64,000 bases of DNA from Phycisphaerae bacterium (GTDB taxonomy: Bacteria; Planctomycetota; Phycisphaerae; Sedimentisphaerales; Anaerobacaceae), in assembly GCA_030604525.1 (NCBI GenBank), contig JAUVVQ010000009.1:1-64000 (forward strand). The letters are read 5' to 3'. The position numbers and the translations under genes were made by a program. Under the pieces are notes generated by a model. That model was not told the origin of the DNA. It was given only the letters and a program-made list of their open reading frames with translations, and searched no databases. Shown piece after piece: positions 32,040 through 39,687 of the stretch (its first letter is position 1; every line of letters starts with the position of its first letter).

Positions 32040-33146
32040 ATGGCTGGTATGTTCTATTCATTAAAAGAAGCCGCTGAGAAACTAAAGAAGACAGAAGATG
32101 AAATCAAAGAATTAGTAAAAGCAGGCAGATTGCGTGAGTTTCGAGATGGACCTAATTTGTTGTTCAAGGTCGATGAAATACAGGCATTAATGTCAGATAC
32201 AACTTTTATGTCTTCGCAAAAAGCTTCCGGCAAAGCTGCGGAATCCAACGAAGAGGAACCCGAAAAAGCAACCGGTCAGGAAGAAATATCCCTTGAGTCG
32301 GAAGCGGAAGAAACCTCGATTCCTGAAGCTATGACCTCAGAAGAAGAACAGGAACCCGCCGCAGAGGAAGACCAGGCAGAGCAGACAAAGGCAGAGGAAG
32401 TTTCCCTTCCGGAGACGGAAGATGAAGAAATGCCAATTGGGGAAGATATAACAAGCGCAGACACAGCTATTACAAGTGAAGGAATTAATGTTCTTGGAGA
32501 AACTGAGAGTGAGTATCCGTTATCAGAAGATACCAAAGCAGAGACACAAGCAGAATCCGAAGAGGCGTCCCTGGAAGAAATAGAAGAAGATGTGAACTTA
32601 GATAGTTTCGGGAGCGGTTCCGGACTTTTAGACCTTTCCCTTCAAGCAGATGACACTTCACTGGGCGGTATACTTGACGACATTTATACGTCAGAAGAAG
32701 AAGGTGAGGAAAAAGCAGTTGAAGGTTCAGCGGCAGATATGGCAGCAGAGGCAGACCAAATGCTCGCTGAAGAACCTGCTCCACAGGCAGCGGTGGTTCC
32801 GGGTATGGTTCAGGCATATGCTGAGCCGGCACCGGATACAATAAGTAACGCCTTTGGGATTATGCTGTTTTTGCCTTTGCTGGTGGTTGTTTACACCGCT
32901 ATAGTGGTTGTTGCCGGTTTCAAGGGCGCAATACCAACGATTATGCAAAACATCCAGGGTCTCATCTGGTATATTATGGCAGGAGTTACCGTAGCATCCG
33001 GCCTGATAATTGGGGTAGCTTTTACGCTCGTCACAAGCAAAGCAAAAACAGCTAAACCAAAGAAGGCGAAGAAAGCAAAGAAAGGTAAGAAAAAAACCGA
33101 AGAAACGACCCCGGAAGCAATAGAGACCAAAGAAAAAAACGATTAA
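32040..33146 (+). CDS. HTH-domain protein with acidic linker and C-terminal membrane segments
   Basis: 368 residues; AGGAGG lies ten bases before the ATG. Residues 1-50 are an excisionase/MerR-like helix-turn-helix (FYSLKEAAEKLKKTEDEIKEL, region 5-25, then AGRLREFRDGPNLLFKVDEI). Residues about 60-260 are extremely acidic, low-complexity Glu/Ala/Ser sequence; within it GSGLLDLSLQADDTSLGGIL is a motif I associate with planctomycetal proteins of this design. Two hydrophobic segments follow (about 275-300 and 310-335), and the end is a Lys-rich tail (KAKKAKKGKKK). A DNA-binding-like head tethered to the membrane by an acidic linker is inferred; its partner is unknown. The Lys and Glu stretches could bind each other. 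Confidence 0.7.
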   Translation: MAGMFYSLKEAAEKLKKTEDEIKELVKAGRLREFRDGPNLLFKVDEIQALMSDTTFMSSQKASGKAAESNEEEPEKATGQEEISLESEAEETSIPEAMTSEEEQEPAAEEDQAEQTKAEEVSLPETEDEEMPIGEDITSADTAITSEGINVLGETESEYPLSEDTKAETQAESEEASLEEIEEDVNLDSFGSGSGLLDLSLQADDTSLGGILDDIYTSEEEGEEKAVEGSAADMAAEADQMLAEEPAPQAAVVPGMVQAYAEPAPDTISNAFGIMLFLPLLVVVYTAIVVVAGFKGAIPTIMQNIQGLIWYIMAGVTVASGLIIGVAFTLVTSKAKTAKPKKAKKAKKGKKKTEETTPEAIETKEKND

Positions 33147-33653
33147 CAAACAGAGACTGACAACATCTCTGGCTTATGAAAATTCTCCAAAAAAGGGTGT
33201 GTGCATCACTCCCTGGGCAAGATGTATGCTCCGAAAATCAGCTCATTAAGTAACAGCAAACAATAGCCATAAACCGCTGACAATTTCTTTTCGCTCCGAT
33301 ACTCATACTAAAATAGCTGCTGACAGCAATTTAAATAATGCAAGTTGCGGGAATAATTTCCCTTTACCCCTCCAGACACAAAAAAACAACTCAGGGCTTC
33401 CTGTTTACTAATACCGCTACGTAAATAGTTCAATATTCCTGCTTAATTCCTTTTCAGAATATCGCTTGTAAATCTTCTTTTTATGAGCTTATATTTTGAA
33501 AGTTTGTTCTTGACTGATTAACAAAAATCAGTTTTACTGCAAATCAGTAGGGTAATTACAGTAGCGAAATATAATAACTGCTTATAAGCCCTTAATTTAT
33601 AGGACGTTTAAGAAATGTTAAATCGTCTTAAATATCTTGGAAAGGGAGTAATG
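33147..33653. other. Long intergenic region upstream of the OmpA-ndk pair
   Basis: About 500 bp with no credible gene. A 7 bp hairpin ACTGATT (33513-33519) / AATCAGT (33526-33532) followed by TTTT could be a terminator or an operator for the next gene. TTGACT at 33510 overlaps it, but no good -10 is seen at the right spacing. Confidence 0.4.
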
Positions 33654-34436
33654 ATGAGCACTTTAAAACTTTCTTTGACTTCATTTTTATGTATCTGTTT
33701 GATTGTGATAAGTGGATGCGTATCTGAACAGCAATACAAAGAACTCAGGGTCCAGAATAACACTCAACGCAAGCGGATTTCCGAAATTGAGAGCGAGCTA
33801 AAAGCCACCAAGCTAAAACTCGACAGGTTGCAACGCAAGTTAGATTCAGCCGAGAAGCTAAGCGGTGTCGAAACAGACACCCTTCAGCAAAAAATCGCAG
33901 CCCTCCAGGAAGACCTGGCTAAAAAGAAAGAACTCATAGCAATCATGCAAAAACAACTTCTTTACGGAGGTGCTCGACTGCCGGTAGAATTGAGCACAAA
34001 ACTTGAAGATTTTGCCAAGGATAAAGAGCTTGTAACTTTTGATTCCGAGCGCGGCATTGTTAAATTCAAGAGTGACTTGCTTTTCGAGCCGGGCAGTGAT
34101 CAGGTAACGCCCTCCTCGATTGAAGCAGTTAAGTCACTTTGCAGTATCTTGAATTCGAAGGAGGCGGATAAATTTGACATTATAGTAGCCGGCCATACAG
34201 ACAACATCCCCATTGCTAAACCTGCCACCAGGCAAAAACATCCAACCAACTGGCATCTCTCAGCAGACAGGGCAATAGCAATTCTGAAAGTAATGGAAAA
34301 CAACAAAGTTAGCTCAAAGCGAATGAGTGTACGCGGTTTCAGTAAATATCGCCCCGTCGCACCGAATAAGCCAAACAATAAAGGAAATCCTGAAAACAGA
34401 CGTGTGGAAATCTACATTGTTCCAAAGGGAATGTAA
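33654..34436 (+). CDS. OmpA/MotB-domain lipoprotein with coiled coil
   Basis: 260 residues. GGGAG fits the ATG at 33654 (spacer 5); the ATG at 33651 is also possible. The signal peptide ends LIVISGC, a lipobox, so the Cys is lipidated. Residues ~25-100 form a heptad-rich coiled coil (KLDRLQRKLDSAEKL). The C-terminal OmpA domain binds peptidoglycan: LLFEPGSDQVTPSSIEAV, IIVAGHTDNIPI, WHLSADRAIAIL and ENRRVEIYI. It resembles Pal or YiaD-type proteins that tie the outer membrane to the wall. ndk follows 53 bp on. No Tol genes are close. Confidence 0.87.
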   Translation: MSTLKLSLTSFLCICLIVISGCVSEQQYKELRVQNNTQRKRISEIESELKATKLKLDRLQRKLDSAEKLSGVETDTLQQKIAALQEDLAKKKELIAIMQKQLLYGGARLPVELSTKLEDFAKDKELVTFDSERGIVKFKSDLLFEPGSDQVTPSSIEAVKSLCSILNSKEADKFDIIVAGHTDNIPIAKPATRQKHPTNWHLSADRAIAILKVMENNKVSSKRMSVRGFSKYRPVAPNKPNNKGNPENRRVEIYIVPKGM

Positions 34437-34489
34437 AACCATCCGGTTTTTGAAGATTTTTCTTAAAGGAACAAAAAAAGATATCAAAT

Positions 34490-34951
34490 ATGTCAAAGCA
34501 AACATTAATTATCATCAAGCCGGATGGAATACAACGTCACCTGGCAGGTGAAATAATCTCCAGATTTGAAAAAAAAGGATTTAAGCTCGTCGCAGCAAAA
34601 TTCGTCCAAATATCCGAAGCTCTATCCCGAAAACTCTATGCTGAGCACAAGGGAAAACCATTCTTTGAAGGTTTAGCAAAGTATCTTTCTTCTTCACCCT
34701 CCCTGTTGATGGTCTGGGAAGCCGAAGGCATAATTGATATGACTCGCAAAATGCTGGGCGACACTTTCGGTTATGATGCCCAGCCGGGGACAATCAGGGG
34801 AGACTTTAGTTGTTCAAGAGGATATAACCTGGTGCACGGCTCGGACAGTGCAGCATCGGCTGAAAAAGAGATACCCCTGTTCTTCGGAGCTGATGAAATA
34901 GTAGATTATGAGCTTGCCGACTCATGCTGGCTTTACGGCAGGAATGATTAG
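34490..34951 (+). CDS. ndk: Nucleoside diphosphate kinase
   Basis: 153 residues, close to the usual size. It begins KQTLIIIKPDGIQRHLAGEI and carries the active site around the phospho-histidine in NLVHGSDSAASAEKEI. It transfers the gamma phosphate of ATP to NDPs through His. Differences from the consensus are QPGTIRGDFSCSRGYNLVHGS, which keeps the PGTIRGDF core, and GLAKYLSSSPSLLMVWE where PVVAMVWEG is more common. Cytosolic. Spaced 53 bp after the OmpA lipoprotein; AAAGGA is present but 19 bases from the start. Confidence 0.96.
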   Translation: MSKQTLIIIKPDGIQRHLAGEIISRFEKKGFKLVAAKFVQISEALSRKLYAEHKGKPFFEGLAKYLSSSPSLLMVWEAEGIIDMTRKMLGDTFGYDAQPGTIRGDFSCSRGYNLVHGSDSAASAEKEIPLFFGADEIVDYELADSCWLYGRND

Positions 34952-35184
34952 CCGACTTGAACCGGTATTTCACATACGCTTTTGAATCCCGCCTTCTTCC
35001 AGTTTTAATTTTTTGTGTATCAGCTTTCAGTCATCATACAACCTTATCTGCCTCAGTAGGATACAATGTTCCTTGGCCATCCCAATCTGTAAAAAGTTAA
35101 TTATTGCCAAAATATACAAAATCGCATATATTTCCGGTTAAAACTACGTGTGTTAATTTAGGGAAGATTTAAAGGAGTCGACAA

Positions 35185-37098
35185 ATGGTGGAACTAAGTG
35201 GTCTTGATTTAGGAATTATATTGGCCTTCTTCATTTGTGTAGTTTCCCTGGGGCTTTACAAAAGTCGTAAGGAAAAAACAAGCGAAGACTATTTTCTGGC
35301 CGGTCGAGGTCTTAACTGGGTGCTAATAGGCTTTTCGCTTATCGCAGCCAATATCTCCGCAGAGCAGTTCGTAGGGATGTCAGGCCAGGCAGCGAAGGAT
35401 TCAATAGGTTTAGCAGTGGCAAGTTACGAATGGATTGCTGCGGTCACTCTGGTCGTAGTGGCTTGTTTTTTTCTTCCGAAATTTCTTAAGAGCGGGATTT
35501 TTACGATACCTGAATATTTAGAATATCGTTTTAATCACCAGGCCCGCTTGGTAATGTCGTTGTTGATGGTGATTATTTATGCTGCCGTGACAATTCCCAC
35601 GGTAATCTTTCTTGGCGCCAAAGCACTGGAGCCGTTGTTTCAACAGGAGTTATTTGGAATACCGATTAATATTGTTACCCTCTCCTGGTTTGTTGGTATT
35701 CTGGCTGGTATTTATGTTGCGGCCGGCGGACTCAAGGCCTGTGCCTGGGCCGACTTGATTCAAGGGTCAGCATTGATTATAGGTGGTGCGATAATAATGG
35801 TGCTGGCATTTATGGCGCTGGATAAACCGGCTAATTTCGAAGGAACCAATGCGGCAGCAACGATAAATTCTTCCCTGGGCGTGGAACAGACAGCTACTCT
35901 GGGGGAAAAGTTCATGGCACTAAAAGAGTCAAAGATGCATATGGTTCTACCCAGGGCAAGCACCTTTTTACCCTGGACGGCTTTGCTAATAGGAATCTGG
36001 ATTCCGAATTTTTACTACTGGGGCTTAAACCAGTATATTATGCAGCGGACACTCGGTGCCCACTCCCTGCGCGATGGTCAAAGAGGGGTGGTCTTTGCAG
36101 CTTTTCTGAAATTAATCATTCCGTTCGTTGTGTGTATACCGGGCATTATCGCATTCACGCTGTATAATCAAAAGATGCAGGATAATGCAATGAACCTGGA
36201 GACGTTAAATAAACCGGCTCTTGAAGCTTTTCAACAGGCCAAAACAGATCCTGAGGGAGCCAAAATGGTTATCCCGTTTGATAGCGACTTCGCAAATCTT
36301 AAGCCGGAATTAGCGGGACAAATACTCTCTTTTAACGCAGCAGCACTGGGTAAAGAAATACCTTCAGGCCAGTACCTCAACGCAATAAACGGGCAGCTTC
36401 TTAAAGGGGTTAAAAAAACCCATCCCGACTTCGATGTTAAACAGGAACTGGTGGGCTATGATTATGACGGCGCATTTCCAATGTTGATTCGATACCTAAC
36501 CCCGAAAGGATTAAGGGGATTTGTACTTGCAGCTTTGATGGGGGCCGTAATTAGTTCGCTGGCTTCTATGCTGAATGCAACCTCGACAATCTTTACTATG
36601 GATATCTTCAGAGAATGGTTTAATAAAAACGCCTCTCAGAAAACGTTAATCTGGATAGGCCGTTCCTGCATACCAATAGCAGTCGTTACCGGCTGTCTTA
36701 TCGCACCGGTTTTAGCCAGCCCAAAATTCAAAGGTGCGTTTGCATTCATCCAGGAATTCCAGGGATTTATTTCGCCCGGTATCCTGACAATATTCCTGTT
36801 TGGATTGTTTGTGAAAAAGGCGCCGAGGATTTGCGGTGTTCTCGGGCTTGTCTTGAGCCCGGTTATTTACGGAATCTTATTCTTCGGCTTTGGCGATATA
36901 GCTTTTCTCAACCGTATGGCAATTACAGTCGGGGTCATTGCGTTAATTCTGGCAATAATTACATTCATAAATCCTCTCAAGGAAAAAATTACCTTGCCGG
37001 AGCAGAAAAAAATCGAATTACGCTGGTCTAAAGGTTCAGTGTACTTCGGCATATTTGTGATAATTTTAACGGTAATTCTTTACGGAATCTTCTGGTAA
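35185..37098 (+). CDS. Sodium:solute symporter (SSS family), sugar type
   Basis: 637 residues with about 14 hydrophobic spans. SSS signatures include SEDYFLAGRGLNWVLIGFSL, ISAEQFVGMSGQA, and GLKACAWADLIQG with the sodium-site helix. The layout is like SglT/SGLT sugar symporters, with an inserted periplasmic or cytosolic loop at about 330-415. Start follows AAAGGAG. The next gene, a galactokinase-like kinase, begins 15 bp after its stop, so the likely cargo is galactose or a related sugar brought in with Na+. That assignment rests on context. Confidence 0.9.
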   Translation: MVELSGLDLGIILAFFICVVSLGLYKSRKEKTSEDYFLAGRGLNWVLIGFSLIAANISAEQFVGMSGQAAKDSIGLAVASYEWIAAVTLVVVACFFLPKFLKSGIFTIPEYLEYRFNHQARLVMSLLMVIIYAAVTIPTVIFLGAKALEPLFQQELFGIPINIVTLSWFVGILAGIYVAAGGLKACAWADLIQGSALIIGGAIIMVLAFMALDKPANFEGTNAAATINSSLGVEQTATLGEKFMALKESKMHMVLPRASTFLPWTALLIGIWIPNFYYWGLNQYIMQRTLGAHSLRDGQRGVVFAAFLKLIIPFVVCIPGIIAFTLYNQKMQDNAMNLETLNKPALEAFQQAKTDPEGAKMVIPFDSDFANLKPELAGQILSFNAAALGKEIPSGQYLNAINGQLLKGVKKTHPDFDVKQELVGYDYDGAFPMLIRYLTPKGLRGFVLAALMGAVISSLASMLNATSTIFTMDIFREWFNKNASQKTLIWIGRSCIPIAVVTGCLIAPVLASPKFKGAFAFIQEFQGFISPGILTIFLFGLFVKKAPRICGVLGLVLSPVIYGILFFGFGDIAFLNRMAITVGVIALILAIITFINPLKEKITLPEQKKIELRWSKGSVYFGIFVIILTVILYGIFW

Positions 37099-37112
37099 CA
37101 GATGGAGATATG

Positions 37113-38360
37113 ATGGCTTTAGACAAGTATAATCAACAGGCCGTTTCGAAACTAAAAGACTTAGCCGGACAGGGGAATATTGACATAGCCGGCGCCAAAA
37201 TAAGGCGGACTTCTTCACGCTTTTGTCTTGGTGTCGAGCATGGAGATTATAACGGAACAGAACTATTCGGCGTCGGAACAGACAGGTTCATCTGGCTGGG
37301 TTTCAAACCCAACGGCACCGACAGGGTAAGACTGTTCAGCGGCAACTTTCCTGATGACGGAGTGGTTGAATTTAAATTGGGAAACGTCCCCGAGCCGAAA
37401 TCGCCTGCCATCGCCGATACCTGGGCGAGATTCCCCTACGGAGTAGAATATGTTTTAAGACGCGAGAGCTTCAAAATCAAAGAAGGTATCGATGGGGTGA
37501 TTTACGGTAATATCCCGGGCGGAGGAATGTCCCGGTCCGCCTCGCTGAGCTTGAATTTGATTCTATCCCTGCTTGAGGCCAATAGTATTGAGACCGAAGA
37601 CAAGTTCAGGATTGTAGATATGGCCCAGGCGGTCGAAAACGATTACATCGGCTCGCCCTGCGGTCAGCTCGACCAGATTATGATACTCTTTGCAAGAGAA
37701 AATATGGGCACTCATTACGACCCGAAAACAAACAGTATAAATTACGTACCGTTGGGAAAAGGTGCAGAAAACCTGAGAATTGTTGTGCTCGATACAGGCA
37801 CGGTCAGGCCGGGACTTGAAAAATCCACTTATAAAATAAGACGTTCTGAGTGTGATAACTTTGTCGCCCTGCTCAAAAACAGCGGCTACAAAATTGACTG
37901 TCTTGCTGATATTAGAGAAGAAAGTCTTTATCAAAAAATACTAAAGCAGTTTCAAACCGAACATTCCAACCTTTGCGAAAGGTTAAAATACATATACTCC
38001 GCTCAGGAAAGATTTTACCAGATGCTGAATGCCTGGAAAAACGGAGATATCCAGACGGTAGGTAACTTATTTAGAGCGGACGGCATTGGTTTAAGAGACG
38101 AATATAGGATTTCCGGTCCCGAGCTGGAGACGATGTGTGATATTGCCAGAACAATCCCCGGCGTGCTTGGCGAAAGGATGCTCGGCGGCGGTGACAAAGG
38201 AGCTGCCGGTGCACTGGTGCAGGCCGAAAGCGTGGATGCTCTCAAGCAAGCGGTTAAAACCGGTTATCCAAGAAGTTACCCGGCCAATGCTGAAAAATGG
38301 GCCGTCCATTCCTGTAAACTAGTTGACGGCGTTAAAGTTTACGAAGGGCTGCTGGATTAA
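37113..38360 (+). CDS. galK: GHMP kinase, galactokinase-like
   Basis: 415 residues; GGAG is five bases before the ATG at 37113 (37110 is too close). GHMP motif 1 is SRFCLGVEHGDYNG, keeping EHxDY of galactokinases but not the GRVNLIGEHTDY form. Motif 2 is YGNIPGGGMSRSASLSL, matching PxGxGxSSS loosely, and motif 3 is MLGGGDKGAAGALV. EYVLRRE and SPCGQLDQIM match the galactokinase SGIMDQ region. It would phosphorylate galactose at C1. Divergence in motif 1 leaves room for another sugar. It overlaps functionally with the symporter upstream and with lacZ 14 kb away. Confidence 0.78.
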   Translation: MALDKYNQQAVSKLKDLAGQGNIDIAGAKIRRTSSRFCLGVEHGDYNGTELFGVGTDRFIWLGFKPNGTDRVRLFSGNFPDDGVVEFKLGNVPEPKSPAIADTWARFPYGVEYVLRRESFKIKEGIDGVIYGNIPGGGMSRSASLSLNLILSLLEANSIETEDKFRIVDMAQAVENDYIGSPCGQLDQIMILFARENMGTHYDPKTNSINYVPLGKGAENLRIVVLDTGTVRPGLEKSTYKIRRSECDNFVALLKNSGYKIDCLADIREESLYQKILKQFQTEHSNLCERLKYIYSAQERFYQMLNAWKNGDIQTVGNLFRADGIGLRDEYRISGPELETMCDIARTIPGVLGERMLGGGDKGAAGALVQAESVDALKQAVKTGYPRSYPANAEKWAVHSCKLVDGVKVYEGLLD

Positions 38361-38400
38361 AACTGTAATTAAAACCTTAAATCACAACAGGAGCATAAAT

Positions 38401-39418
38401 ATGAAATGCATGAAAAATATGACTTGGGCTTTGGCCCTCAGCTTCCTTTTTCTATCCTCAATTCGCAAACGCCAAATCCAAATCGCCTCTTGATAAACTG
38501 CCTTCCTATATTAAGCGACTGACATATTTTGGCCAACGGGCGGATTGGTCTCACGACGGCACTAAGATTTTATTTATCGAGAAAACCTTCGGCGATGTTT
38601 ACGAGGTTGAAGTGAAAACAGGCGATATCAGGCCAATGACTCATCACTATTTTCATGAAGGTTATACAAGAGCACTTTACCTCAGTAACGGTGATATTCT
38701 GCTTTCCGGAGCAAGAGAATTTGATTCCGAACATCCGTGGAAAAGCAGAGACCAGGAAAATGCAGAGCTTTGGGTTTTAAAGAAAGATTTATCTGAGCCG
38801 CCCACACCATTAGGCGTTCACTGCAAGGAAGGCCCTGCTGTCTCACGCAAAAATATGAAAATCGCCTGGGCTTTGGAAGATAAAGTTTATATGGCCAACA
38901 TCGTTTATAAAAACGGTCTGCCAAAACTTGCCCATAAAAAAGAAATCTTCAACGCCGATGACCTGCCGTTCGAATGTGACATTGAAACGCAAAATTTCAG
39001 GCCGCCGAATGAAAAGGAAATAATCTTCAGCGCTTACGGCTATCAGGGCTCTGAAGTTGCAGGATACAATATCGAGACCGGCAAGGTCGTCAACTACTCA
39101 AAGGCCCCGGACCAATATGACGAGCCGGAAGGCATCTTCCCCGATGGTAAATTCACCACCGTCGAGTGTGATAAGCATTCTCGCAAGGGTACACACTACA
39201 ATGATATTTACAAGCTCGCTCTGGACGGCAGCGGAAAAACAGAGAGGATTACCTTTTTTGCAGACTACAAAGGATATAAATCAACGAACCCGGTTATAAG
39301 CGATGACGGCAGGTATATGGCCTTCCAATTTGCCAAAGACTCAGACCCCGCAGGCGTCGGAAGAGGTATCCTGATATTCGATTTAAAGATGTACGAAGAG
39401 ATGAAAAAAAAACAGTAG
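38401..39418 (+). pseudogene. Secreted TolB/PD40-like propeller protein, frameshifted in the signal peptide
   Basis: From ATG 38401 (RBS AGGAG) the frame reads MKCMKNMTWALALSFLFLSS and then runs to an early stop. Removing one base near 38460-38461 joins it to ...SFANAKSKSPLDKLPSY and to the long frame that ends at 39418, giving about 338 residues with a perfect ANA-K signal cleavage site. The body is a six-bladed TolB-like propeller: RADWSHDGTKILFIE, ADDLPFECDIETQNF, NPVISDDGRYMAFQFA. A start inside at 38612 would lose the signal peptide and the first blade. It is either a real one-base frameshift or an assembly error. It lies between galK and the HzsA-like gene. Confidence 0.75.
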
Positions 39419-39687
39419 TAACTGAAAAACTGAGAACCTCTGTAAAAAGCCATTTCCTCGCTGCAGCAACGATGTAGATACGTCACTAAATTAGTAACCA
39501 GCCGGTAAATTCTTTTACGACTTCGCTGAATGATATACCTTCGAACCGCAGTATATAGTTGATTTTCCAAAACCAATCTGGTATCCTGTTAAAATCAGCT
39601 TGCCGGCGTATCTAAACCAAGACATATAGAAAACTTATGGCTGCCTCTTTTATCGGCTGTGTTAATGCTCGGAACTTATGGAGGAAA

